A stretch of DNA of 64,000 nt from Auriscalpium vulgare (Eukaryota > Basidiomycota > Agaricomycetes > Russulales > Auriscalpiaceae), in the NCBI GenBank assembly GCA_019915015.1, contig JAHBBC010000014.1, positions 1,426,001-1,490,000 on the forward strand, given 5' to 3'. Both the position numbers and the translations under genes were made by a program. Below, piece after piece: positions 47,391 through 59,041 of the stretch. Each line of letters begins with the position of its first letter. Within the stretch, counting starts at the first letter, position 1. A model generated the notes under the pieces. That model saw nothing but the letters and a program-made list of their open reading frames with translations. It was not told where the DNA came from and made no database searches.

Positions 47391-49349
47391 ATGAGCGATG
47401 GCCAGCACCACGTCTCCGCGAAACGATATCGACGCGAGCTCTGGGGCTGGTTGAGCTACGCGTTTGCTAGGTGTGTTTTCCTCGCGGGCGTTCCGTCCTG
47501 GCCATGACTGACGTGGATTACAGCGAGGTTTTCGTGATCGTGTCGCTGACCCTCTTCCTTCCCATCTGCCTTGAACAATTCGCTCGCGACAATGGCTATC
47601 TACTGCCAGACAAAACTGTGCCGTGCTCCTCCGCGCGGGGAACCGCAGACGAAGACATACGCTGCGTAGTGAAGCTGGGCTGGGCATGGGTTGACACGGC
47701 TAGTTTCAGGCAAGTCGCCCTGAGCTCTCGCACTTCTTATGCTGATGACGCATGTCGGCAGTTTATACGTGTACTCCATCTCCGTGGCATTGCAGGCTAT
47801 TACTGTGATTTCGATGGGGGGGATAGCTGACCACCGTACGTCCCTAAGTAACCGGACTCAGTCGCTCAACACTGATTCTGCCGCCCAGCACCGCACCGCA
47901 AACCTCTCCTCTCTGCCTTCGCCATTCTAGGCTCGGTGTCGTCCCTATTATTTCTCCTGCTTCCATCTTCCTCCCCCTTATGGCCACTTTCCGGCCTCCT
48001 CGCCATCTTCGCCAACATCGGCTTCGGCGCCTCCATCGTCGTGCTGAACGCATACCTACCATACCTAGCTCGTGCCGAGCTCGCATCATCTGTTTCACAA
48101 TCTGGACCACCCGGCTCTCTTGATGCGGACTCTCCCGAATATGCTGCTCTTCTTTCGCGCACGACGTCCCGAATATCCTCCTTGGGCATAGCGCTAGGCT
48201 ACTCTTCCGGCATCCTTCTTCTGCTGGTCACCCTCATACCAGTGACAAAGATGCAGGGCTCGACTCTCGCGCTGCGTCTAGCTATTGGTGGCAGCGGCGC
48301 GTGGTGGGCAGTTTTCTCGGTGCCGGCAATCTTCCTCCTTCCCAGTGTGTCCAAGCAGAACGAAGAAGGCATTGTCTCGGAGGAACAGGAAGGATTGCTT
48401 GCAGACGTAGACGCCAACACGTCAAGTCCCAGAGGTCCTCGGGCATGGAGTGCTTGGAAAGAAATCATCGCTGCTTGGAAGCGCCTCGGAACCATGCTAC
48501 GGTGGCGAGAGATCAAGAGGCTGAAGAATACCTTCCGATATCTCGCGGCCTGGTTCATACTTTCCGATGGTTCGTCCTCACTCCATCCCTTGTTCACGCC
48601 CCTTGCTCACTTCGTGCAGGCTTCACCACGATCACATCAACTGCATTGCTGTTTGCCAAAACAACGCTGCACCTCCCCGCATCTTCACTCATCCTCGTGG
48701 GCGTCCTGACGCCATCTGCGGGCATCCTCGGCGCCCTCCTTTGGCCCATTCTTCAGCGTCGTTTCACCTGGAGCAACCTACATGTAATCATCCTACTCGT
48801 CAGTCTTGCGAGCCTAATACCGGCATATGGATGTCTCGGCCTCTTCTTTGGTGCCAGTAAGGACGGGAGCGGAAAGGGGTGGGGTCTGAGGACCGCAGCG
48901 GAGATGTACGTCCTGGCGGTATACTTCGGTGAGTGTCCGGTTTAAACTAGAATTGACCTCTAGGAAACTGACTTGTGCTGTGTAGGTGCGGTTTATGGTG
49001 CCTTCCAGAGCTACGCTCGCGCTTTGTACGCGGAACTCATCCCGCCAGGTGAAGAAGCAAGATGGTACGGATTGTTCTCCATTACAGACAAGGTATGTGC
49101 CGAACTGCGTTCTGATATTAGCAGAACTTGGTGCTCAGGTCCCCGCAGTCCAGCTCCTTCCTGGGGCCCCTCATTGTTGGCATCATTGCCGACACCACTG
49201 GTAACATCCGTTACGCATTTTTCTTCCTCGTCGTCATGCTCTGGGTCGCGCTGCCTGTGTTATGGGGCGTGGACGCTGTTCAAGGTCGCTTAGACGCGCA
49301 ACAGTATCAAGCACAAGCGGTCGACGAGGGACGTGTAGTTCTCGACTAG
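47391..49349 (+). CDS. ATG22: ATG22-like vacuolar amino-acid effluxer
   Basis: This is a multi-pass vacuole membrane protein that exports amino acids released by autophagic breakdown. The N-terminus reads MSDGQHHVSAKRYRRELWGW, then LSYAFASEVFVIVSLTLFLP, the family-typical first helix. Further hallmarks are YVYSISVALQAITVISMGGI, ADHPPHRKPLLSAFAILGSV, NAYLPYLAR, GIALGYSSGI, FRYLAAWFILSDGFTTITST and ALYAELIPPGEEARWYGLFS. The helices number about eleven or twelve. Seven exons join in phase; one intron, 47710-47761, has a classical GC donor (AG|GCAAGT). A charged loop (NEEGIVSEEQEGLLADVDAN) lies between the two halves, as usual for the family. Length is about 590 residues. It is convergent with the monooxygenase gene, only 69 bases away. 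Confidence 0.92.
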
Positions 49350-49418
49350 TTTTACTGTACTGTACAGCGATATTTGATGATTGAGATTACAAAAAGTAAG
49401 CAGAAGTCGTTTACGGCG

Positions 49419-51738
49419 TCAAGCACCACGGAGCCTGTCAACATAGCTCCCAAAACGTCCGACGGGGTCCTGCTCCCAGCTTGTGAGGTCCTTCAGGATA
49501 CCGTACGACCCTCCAGGGTTCAGGCTGGTCGAAAGGGCCCCCAACAACACCGCCAGAATGCCCGCCAACGCAGTCCACAACGCCGCGCTCTTCACAGTCC
49601 GCCTTCTCTCCCAACCGCTCTTTCCTTTGCCCTCCACGCTGTAGTCGTTCCACCGCACCGCGCGTAGCCACCACCAGTACAGTGCCACGGGCCCGGGAAA
49701 TGTGCCGATAATCTTGCCGCTGTTGCCTGCGCGATACCACGACACACAGGACATCCACACGGTCTGCGTGAGGCGGGCTTGGATGAGCTCATTGTACGCG
49801 TCTGTCGCTGCGTGCGTGGGCGCGACGCTTGAAAGTGCACCGTAGAGGACGGGCTTGAGGAGCTCGAGCGCGTAGTTCGTCTGCGTCTCCTCGGTGAAGA
49901 TCACGGATGCGTGGCCGGTACTGGTGTTAGGACCTGTCCGAGAAGATTGTGAAATCAAGTATAGAACGGGTCAGGCATACTAACCTTGGATCAGGACGAA
50001 GTTGGGGAATCCTGGCACGGTAGCGCCGAGGTATGCTGTCGGACCACCATGTGCGTTGAAGTACTCGTCGAGGGTACCCTCGGTACCCTTGATTTGCACA
50101 GGGAATTTATCCTACAGACTTGTCAGCAGTGGCGGAGAATATGAAGAATGGTTATACCGTGACAAAACCCGTTGCGCATATGATCACGTCCAGCGGCACT
50201 TCTCCTGGTGCACGCGGTCAACAAGCCGATGGGGAGGAAAGTCTCAATGGACAAACCGGTTTTGGTCTGAATGCCGCTCTCTGTGATGCGCTCGATGCCG
50301 TCCCAGTTCAAAGTCACGTTCGGCCTATGAAGACACTCTAGGTAGTGATTATCTCGAATGATGCGCCTACAACCGACCGCTGGGTGTTCGCATCTGTGTG
50401 AGAATCTCTGCAGCGTCACTGAGGAGTGGAGCTCACAGTAGGACGGGATGAGCTTCTCGTGGTACTCCGCTGGCGCTTTGTCCTTGATGTACTTTGTCAT
50501 CTCCTTGTCCCTCCGGTCAGCCTCCTTTCGCAGAAATCGACGACACCATCACTCACTTTCGCCTGGACCCGATTCAAGAACCCGAACCGGCGCGGGAAGA
50601 TTATGTATACGGCGTCGTACTGAAATTCACATGCACGGTGAGATCCCAACTGTGAGTGCCGGGGAAGTAAAAGCACGCACGGAGGCGGCAATCAGGTACC
50701 GATGCAGCTTCAAGAGGAACGGGAGGTAGCGGAAGGCCCATCTTGAGACCGAAGAATACGGGCGATGCACCTGGCGAAGAAGCGTCAGTACGTAAGTTAA
50801 CGACCATCACGCCTCAGATACTCACCCCGTCAACAAACCACATTGGCGTGCGGCAGAACTGGACGATCTGCGTGCTCGGGTCCTCCGAGATGACGGGCAT
50901 GAACTGATCTCTAAAGGCCACAACGTCAGTGGTGCGAGACGGTTAAAGGGAGCACGACGCACGCGGAGCACCCGTTCCCGATTACGCCGACCCGCTTGCC
51001 CTTCAGTTCGAAGTCGTATTGCCAGCGTGCCGAGTGGAACATCCGGCCTTTGAATGCATCCGTCCCAGCGATGTTCATCTCATTTGGCACACATAATATC
51101 CCGATGGCTGATATCAAGGTCTTGGCGGTGGCGCCGGTAGTTGCCTTCGTCTTGACGTCCTGAAGCACGAGGCGCCACACGCTAGCGACGCCGTCCCAGT
51201 CCGCAGAGATGACGGACGTGCCGAAGCGACAGTGCGGGCGCAGGGAGTACTTGTCGACGAGGCCGTGAAGGTACTGCTGGATTTCGGGCTGCAAGCCATG
51301 AGAGCGAGCCCAGTCGGACTTGAGTTCGGTCGAGTACGTGTACCAGTGGATGGGAATGTCGGAGGCGCATCCCTGTGCCTGCCGTGAGCGTCGCACCAGC
51401 GAAGATGCCTCACGAGGCCGCTTACCGGATAAATATTATCCTGAGAAAAGGTCGGTTAGTGATGACAGAGACAGAGAACCTTCCCGCGACGTACCCGCCA
51501 TGTCCCACCAATGTCCGGAGCACTCTCGTACAGCTAGAGCGCGTCAAGAATGCGTCGCTGATGAGTCCAGCACACACACCACGAAATTGGTGGACAGCCG
51601 CTGCCGCTTCAGCGCCATGGCAAAGCCCAAGCCTCCCATCCTGCAACTTCCGTCAACGACTCGGATGCTCTCTCAAACGCGTTCATGAACGCACCCGGCT
51701 CCGATAATGGCGACATCTGTGTGGGTCGTGGAAGACAT
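49419..51738 (-). CDS. Flavin-containing Baeyer-Villiger-type monooxygenase
   Basis: This is an FAD/NADPH enzyme that inserts one oxygen into ketones or hydroxylates related substrates. The first Rossmann motif, AIIGAGMGGLGFAMALKRQ, is restored by splicing; YESAPDIGGTWRDNIYPG follows. The fingerprint FKGRMFHSARWQ matches FxGxxxHxxxW of Baeyer-Villiger monooxygenases. The second nucleotide motif is VGVIGNGCSADQFMP. Later blocks include DVIICATGF and GPNTSTGHASVIFTEETQTN. The protein ends with a hydrophobic segment (ALWTALAGILAVLLGALSTS) that could anchor it to a membrane. About nine exons and 600 residues. It is the first of four same-strand genes (monooxygenase, P450, P450 relic, purine permease), so joint use in one pathway is possible but not shown. 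Confidence 0.88.
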
Positions 51739-51984
51739 CTGGGTTAGCCAGGAGGCGTGCCATGGAAGGCTCTTTTATATCGGGCTGGTCCGCAGCTACC
51801 GGGTCCCTTGGAGTGCCAATATGGCGTATGGAACGACGTTGGCATGTTCCCTATCCGAAGTCGAGCGTGAGAAATCAGACACGTACGGCACAGGATTAGG
51901 CGCCCGCGGCCCTGGCATTATTGCCTACTTTGTTTGACCACATTGACTACTTTGTTTAACCAAGTACAGCACCCAGCCCTCAAT

Positions 51985-53878
51985 CTATGCACAGCTTCCC
52001 GCTGCCAGTAACCTACCCGCCTCTGCGAACCGCGCCGTTACCTTGCACGCGAATGGTACTGGTTGTCTGCCCCAACACTTCGTAAGCTTAGTTCCTTCGC
52101 GCAAGCCTACCATGATACTCACATCGCTACACCCTCGTCCACGTAACCATGCACGTCCAGCGGTGTCTCTTTTCCGTGCTTGTCCATCCCACGCTCGATA
52201 TTGCAGGCCCAGAGAATCGTGGCCGCATCTATCGCCATCGCAGCATTGGCCATGTGCCGTCCAGGGCAGACACGTTTTCCAAACCCGAACGTCGAATGCC
52301 CTTGGTTCTTCGTGTCCGCGAACGCAGGCGCAAGGTCGCCATTAGCGTCGAGGTGCCGCGCTGGGTTGAAGTCACCTGCGTCCGCACCGTAGACGGCCGG
52401 GTCGTGATTAATGGCCCAGACATTCGGCACACACGTTGTGCCTGCGGGGATGAACATGCCATCGTACCAGTCGTCCTCAACTGACTGGTGTGGGACGCCC
52501 AGCGGTCCTACTGGGCGCCAACGCAGTACTTCGCGGATGATGGCGCGCACATAAGGAAGGTGCGGTAAGTCCTCGAGCGCTGGTACGCGGGCACGGCCGA
52601 CGACGGCGTCGATTTCTGCCTGTGCTCGGGCTTGGTACTCAGGATGCGCAACCATGGCTAGGAACCACCAAGATACCATGGTTGATGTCGTGTCGAAGCC
52701 GGCGGCGCTGCGGCGAGGCTCGGTGAGTTCGATCCCATCAATATTTTTCTGAAGGTAAGAAACCCTTACTATATAGTTCCCGCCAGCCAAGCGCTCTCGG
52801 TGCGTGAAACATCGAATTTCTCGGCGTTGTCCATCAAAATTGCTGCGAGGCTTCGATGCTCGGTGCCTTGCCCCTGTATTGGTGCATCAGGCAAGTCTTT
52901 TAGTAACCTGCAGCCGCGGCGCTGACCATTTTCTGGGTGGCGTCGTCAAACAGCCCTTCGAAGTTTGCCGTGTCCTGCGAGAACCATGTCTCAGCTTCGC
53001 GCTTCCACTGCGCAAATCTGGGAGCAGGATTTCAAGTCTTTTATCAGCTCGTACGTTTTGCAATATTTCTTACCTGCTCGGAATGTGTCGCATCAACGGG
53101 AAGAACTCGGCTAGATATGCACCGGGGATCGTCGCGATCTTCAAATGCGACATGAATACGTCGATGGTCTTCATGACTGGCGCGTCCGCTGTGTCCACAG
53201 GCGGTGCATCATACGCCGCGGCGAGGAGCACGGACGCCAGTGTGCGATGCACTTGCTCCCTCCACTCCTCCGGCTTTTCAAGCAGCGCGAGCGCGAGTTG
53301 AGCAGCCATCTGCTTCTGCGTGTCTTTGAAGTGCCGCTCGTTGTCGATTTGTGCGAGGCTCTCATGCGTTGCACGGCGCATTCGTTGCCAACTAATACAA
53401 TGTCGTCGTGAGTTTGTCATCTCGATCGAGCATGTATACTGCGTACCGCTCGCCGTATCTCTCGAGAGGCAGGAACAGGCCTCTGCATGCGATCATGGAA
53501 CAAACCACGTTTCTGGGGCGGTCCGAGTACAGCGCAGCACGACGATCCAAGAGGTCAGCGGCTGCTTTTTGACTGTTAAGAACGAGGATCGGCTGTCCCG
53601 CCGCTCTCAGGAATATGACGTTGCCTCATCGACGCAACTCAGTACTGCGCGGATAGACGACAGCCACTGCACGCACCGTATGTTGTCTTCCATTGTTTGA
53701 ATGTCTCCCACTGACGTGCGCGTAGGTCGAGCAGATTTCCGATGAGGGGGAATCCGCGTGGCCCGGGCGGAAGCTTGCGCCAAGGGCTGCTCCAGTACCG
53801 CTGGACCAGGAGAGCACCGAGCACCGCCGCTGCGAGGACGGTGACAGCATAGATGTTGTCGTCCTTGTGAGATATCAT
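51985..53878 (-). CDS. Cytochrome P450 monooxygenase
   Basis: This is an ER-anchored haem monooxygenase. The N-terminal anchor YAVTVLAAAVLGALLVQRY is followed by the hinge KLPPGPRGFPLIGN. The I helix reads AGFDTTSTMVSWW, the K helix EVLRWRP (ExxR), and the haem loop FGFGKRVCPGRHMA with the axial cysteine. Introns fall after TYG, after ERYGER and in the C-terminal third; the last one gives the ending VPFACKVTARFAEAGRLL. Length is about 510 residues. The substrate is unknown. The tandem relic just upstream is its closest neighbour in sequence and shares exon borders, so the two arose by duplication. No flanking terpene cyclase or PKS is present. Confidence 0.92.
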
Positions 53879-54188
53879 GGTGGTTTATTGATAGAGTGGG
53901 GGGGCCGCGCGGCTGGCAAGTGCTGTCTTGTAGCTGTATATAAATGTACGTCTTATGTCCCGAACTACTCCTCCGGCGAGTTGACACATTAATACTGTCA
54001 CAACAGGGCGGATTTGTAAAAAGGTATTTCTATCACTTAGTAGGAAAGGCTTCCGTGAGTATCCCGAGGCATTCAGCTTCGTTGCCTCCGGTAACCGCGG
54101 GAAACCCTCAGTCTCTGCGCAAGTCGCTTGAGTGGTAAAGTATAAATGTTGCTTTGTAGCGCCGAGTTTTCTGTTAATTCGTCCGCCG

Positions 54189-56278
54189 TCACATTGCGGA
54201 CGTTGCAAGAGTATGTCCGTCCTCACGGTCGTGATCATGAACGTCTGAACACTGCGATTTGCTGACCCCTCCTCCGACAGTACACAAAAGCTGCAGTTTG
54301 CGTATCGGCACTGACATACGCCCACTTCCTACACATACAGAAAGTTTGGAATCAATTTGGAAACCACAAATCATGCGATCGCTAACTTGCCAGTTTATAG
54401 CTGTCAGCGGTCCTCCCTTTCCTGTGCAAGAACGGTTGACACGTCTTGGAGCCGGGTGTGTTATCGTGCATCTAAAAGGTGCCGGTTGTCTATCCCGTAT
54501 AAGGATATTTGCCATACATGAGTATACTCAAGCACTCACATTGACAAACCTTCTGATACGCAATCTGCAGGTCCAGTGGGCAGCGCCTCCGCTTGATCGC
54601 GCTCGAACTTGCACGCCCAAAGTATAGTCGCAATGTCGAGCGACATTGTGCTATTCGCCAGCTGCCGGCCGACGCACACACGCCCCCCGAAATCATACGT
54701 GACGTGCCCTTCGTTCTCCTGTTAGGGATGGCCGGCTTCAGATCACCGTTGTCGTCCAGGTGCCGAATTGGGTCGAAGCATTCTGCGTCATCGCCATATA
54801 GCCAGGTGTCGTGGTTGATCGCCCAGACGTTTGGCAAGACCATCGTGCCCGCCGGAATGAACATCCCATTGTAGCTGTCATCCGCCATCACGCGGTGAGG
54901 GATCCCGAGAGGACCCATTGGGCGCCAGCGCAGGACTTCTCGCACCATGGCGCGTACGTACGGCAGCCGGGGCAGGTCTTCGAAGGTAGGTATTCGTTCG
55001 CGACCAACCACAGTATCCAGTTCTGCTAGCGCGCGCACCTGTGTGTCGGGGTACGCGACCATGGCTAGCACCCACCAGGTGAGAGTTGTGGAAGTCGTTT
55101 CGAAACCCGCGGAGCTGTTTTGGGTGAGTTTTCTACATATTTATTTGTGCCGCCGAAGTGACTTACTGGAGTGTCCCCACCAGCCATGAGCACTCTTGCT
55201 GCGAAAGCCTGTAGCGTGCAGCATTTTCTGAAATAGCCGCGGCGAGCCCCGAATTGGGCACGTCCTTGTGCTCGTTTGTCTGTTAAGATTTAAATAAGCT
55301 CAGTGGCCACAGCCAATGGCAGGGACGCGCACAGTGAATTTGCTGTATAGCTCTCCAAACTGAGCGTTATACAGTTGGTACCAGTCTTCTGCCTCTCGCT
55401 TCCATTTTGTGAATCTGAAAACCATATTCGAACAGCCATTACGAATGATAAAAGTATGCTTCTTGCCTGCTCGGAATGTCTCATGAAAGGCAGGTACTCG
55501 ACGATGTGCGCTCCTGGACTCGTCGCCCGCAACATTAGGTGCATAAACTCGTCCACCGTCTTCAACATAGGATCGTCTGTCGTACCCACGGGCGGAGTGC
55601 CGTATGCAACCGATATGAGCACAGACGCGATGGAGCTTTGGATATGCTTTCGCCACGACTGTGAGTCCTCCAGCAGTGCCTCTGTGAGGAGGATTGCTTC
55701 ACGCTGCTGCATTTTCTTGACGCCCTCTCTTTTACCGATCTTTGCAAGATTCTCGTTTGTAGCCTGCCTCATGCGCTGCGATCTGCGAGCGGTCACTCGG
55801 TACAGGACTTGAACTCGACGGCGAAGGCCCGTTTCTCTGAATAGCCATCATGAGAGCGCGGCAGGTGGTCATTTCTCCGACAATGTTTGGCGGGCGGTCG
55901 GAGTATATTGACGCGCGACGGTCCAGCAAGTCTGCGACCACCTTCAGGCTGTTGAGAACGAGGATGCGCTGACCTGCCGCTTTCAAATACAATACGTCGC
56001 CTATTCGCAAGGAAATCCGCGGAGGACACTCAAGGTAATATGCGCGCGCACCATAAGTTTTCTTCCACTCCTCAAATTTCAACCACTGTTTCTCTCGTAG
56101 CTCCAAGGCGCTCCCGATGAAGGGATAGCCTCGGGGCCCGGGAGGGTATTTCAGCGGTCGCGTTCCTCCATGCTCGGTCAACTCGCCATACTGCCAGGAT
56201 GATTGTCAGCGCGAAAGCAATGCTGTAGATTGTTGATGTGCAGGAACCGAAAAGACGAAGCTGTGTATGGAGCGACAT
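54189..56278 (-). pseudogene. Cytochrome P450 pseudogene (tandem copy)
   Basis: This copy shares exon order and much sequence with the P450 next to it, but it is broken in at least four places. (1) After the membrane anchor (AFALTIILAVWRV) the frame shifts before YPPGPRGYPFIGSA. (2) The frame shifts again between EMTTCRALMM and GYSEKR. (3) The donor after GYSEKR, GT in the sister gene, is GG here. (4) The haem loop, FGGRVCVGRQLA, lies in a different frame from the preceding DDNGDLKPAIPN. The tail also runs past the expected end to a stop at 54189. I helix (AGFETTSTTLTWW) and ExxR (EVLRWRP) are intact. Several independent lesions make sequencing error unlikely as the full explanation. Confidence 0.8.
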
Positions 56279-56586
56279 GATAGAGGTTGAGGATGGGCGA
56301 CTTGCCATGGGATCTATTTGTACACGAACATATCTTATCCATTCCCACCTCGAAGCAGACATGAACCCATGACCTGACTATATCACCCTGCGCCGCCGCA
56401 ACATGATAGTCTACTTTAGGTCCATCGCGGGCCCATGGCAAGATATATTGACGTGCGCTGTTAGCCAGTCCAGGACACTGACATCCTCATCTAGCACAAT
56501 GTATCACAATTAGCATGTCTCTCACTCGATATCCAAAAGATACATCTATCAGGCAAACACCTCAACAGCACACTACAACAAACCAC

Positions 56587-59041
56587 CTATTTCTCGGTCT
56601 CTCTCATGTCAATCGATTTTTGAGCATGCTCCTGCGATGCCGAATCGACAGAAGCACGATCGTCCGGCAGTGTCCGCACTTTCGGGACGTACGGGTTGCC
56701 TGTAGCCCAGCCGTAGACGTAGCGCCTGACAATGTCCTCCAGTCAGTTTCGACCCGACACAGCAAGAGTAGGAAGACGCACATCCAGATGGGGATGATGC
56801 CACCGGGCGGGATGACCCACCGCTCTGCGGCGTCAAAGTTCGGCGGGAGGACGCGCCCACCGGTTGCTTTGCCTATGAGCCAGGGAACGGTGTTGAGGAG
56901 GATGTACGAGCAAATGCCCGCAATGACGCCATATGCGATGCTAGCCAGTCGCTCAGCGCCGTCCCGGGACGAGTAAGGAGAACAGGGCTTACTTGTACGA
57001 GAGCGGGATGATGATTATGGTGAGGAACGCGGGCACAGCGTCGCCGACATAGTCCCAGTTGATGTCCCGCACGTTACGGATCATAAGCGTGCCGACGATG
57101 ACAAGCGCGCCGCCAGTTGCCCAGGCGGGAATTGAAGCGAAGATCGGCGCGAAGAACACGGAGATGAAGAACATAAAGCCTGTTGACATCGCAGTCAAGC
57201 CCGTCTTGCCACCCTCTGGACAAATAACATCAATATGCGCCATTGCATACAAAGAAACACGATGACTGACCGCTGATACCGGTGGCACTCTCAATGAAGG
57301 CAGTGACCGGCGGTGTGCCGAGCAGCGACCCGATGCTGATCGAAAACGCGTCGACGCAGTATGCAATTGTGCTGCGCTCGAAGTCCAGCGTCACAGGGTC
57401 GCGCAGGCCGGCGAATTTGGCCATAGAATACAGCGTCCCCGTGGTGTCGAGAATGTCAACATAGAGCATCGTAACCAGCGCGTACCACACGCGCCCGTTG
57501 CCGTAGTTGAAGTCAATCGCGTTGCCGATGTGCTTGAGGGGGTGGAACGCGACGACCTTTTTGAAGAAGTCGAAGGCTGCATCACCTGCGTCGGTGTGGG
57601 GGAATGCTGTCACTGACGTGGGACGCGGCCAGGAGATGATGGACGTCAGGAAGATGCCAATGAGGATCGCGCCTTTGATGCGGTACATCATCAGGAAGAC
57701 TGTGAAGAAGCTTCGCGTACAACATTAATATAGTTTACGCTTTGATGAATGCGCGAGCTCACCCTCCAGTGAAGATACCGAGCCACATCGTGGGGCTCTT
57801 CAACACCTCGTTGTCACAGTAATTTGGGAGGTCCGGGAGGTAATGCTCGGGCTTGCAGCCACCGATGCCGACAAAGTTCACTGTGTCTCCGCCAATGACG
57901 CCCAAGCCGCCCGAAGCTACGCATGGTAATAATGAGCACATCGAAGAATGCATCGCGAGAGCCGCGAAGAGAGTGACCTACACAGGCCGATGAACCTAAA
58001 AGAGAGAAGAATGAGATCAAGTTTTGATGACATACTGTCGGAATGGCGACTTACGCAATGAAAAGACCAATACCAGTGCCAACCGCCATCACAAGCGACT
58101 GCGGCATCACGCGCGCAAGCCACTGGCGCAGACCAAGAAGTGACAGGAAGAAGAAAATCCATCTGTAGGTCGCCAAATTCAATACCGGTCTGCTTCTGGA
58201 CCGAAGCAACTCACCCCTCCATGAACACCGCTGCGAGAGCCTCACGATAAGGCGTGTTCCCCGTTCCGTGGAAGCCAACAATTGAATATGTGAACTACGC
58301 GAGATAAGTAGAAAGATTATGTGGAGGTCATGGAAGTGCAGCATGAGGACTCACGTAGGCATTGAGACCAAGTCCAGGCGCAAGACCAACTGGAAGGTTG
58401 GCAAGGAGGCCCATGAGGAAGCTCGACAGCGCGGCGATGGCGGCCGTCGAGGTGATGAGATCTTTGCGAATCTCGTCCACGCATGCGAGATAGACGGTAT
58501 CTGTGACGCAGCCGTCACCTGTGGGGCACACACAGGTTCCTCCGGTGTCCGAAACGATGGACGCGTTCACGGCAATCTAAAGTACGCGAAGTGGTGATCA
58601 GATGTGAGTTATGATGGGAAATTGTGGAGGTGCAGGCGAGTTCAATTCAAGCACGCGTCCGATAAAGGTCGCACAAACGCCCGCAGGTTGTTTGTAGAGT
58701 GAGGAACTCACGATGTATGCCATTGCGGCCTAGACGACATCTATCAGCGGTGCTTGGACACACTCTAATCGCGTAGGAACGTACCCATGTCGTCAGACCC
58801 GCACGAATCTCAGTCTACACGCGGACCATGTGTCAGTCGCTGAAGAACACCTGAGTGACAGAAAACGCACCAGAAAGCGAGAGCCTTCACGCTCTTTGCT
58901 CGCGCCAGATCCCTCCAGCTGGAACCAGCGCCCCACGAACGAGTCTGCCACCTATGATCCAATCAGCACGGTTTTAGTGGGCATGGTGAGCGCTCGCGGA
59001 CGTACGGCGGCATTGATCCTGTCGAAGACGGTGATGGTCAT
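56587..59041 (-). CDS. AzgA-type purine (hypoxanthine/adenine/guanine) permease
   Basis: This is a plasma-membrane proton symporter of the AzgA branch of nucleobase transporters. The N-terminal part reads [12 protein letters not shown] and [10 protein letters not shown], followed by [14 protein letters not shown]. Transport-domain blocks follow: [39 protein letters not shown], then [20 protein letters not shown] and [18 protein letters not shown] after the central intron. Near the end come [20 protein letters not shown] and [20 protein letters not shown], then a cytosolic tail. The FIESATGI and DTTGTL segments match the binding region of the family. At least ten exons are needed. A short first exon, [12 protein letters not shown], starts at 59041 and is spliced to [10 protein letters not shown]. 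The gene is on the same strand as the oxidative genes downstream. Confidence 0.88.
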
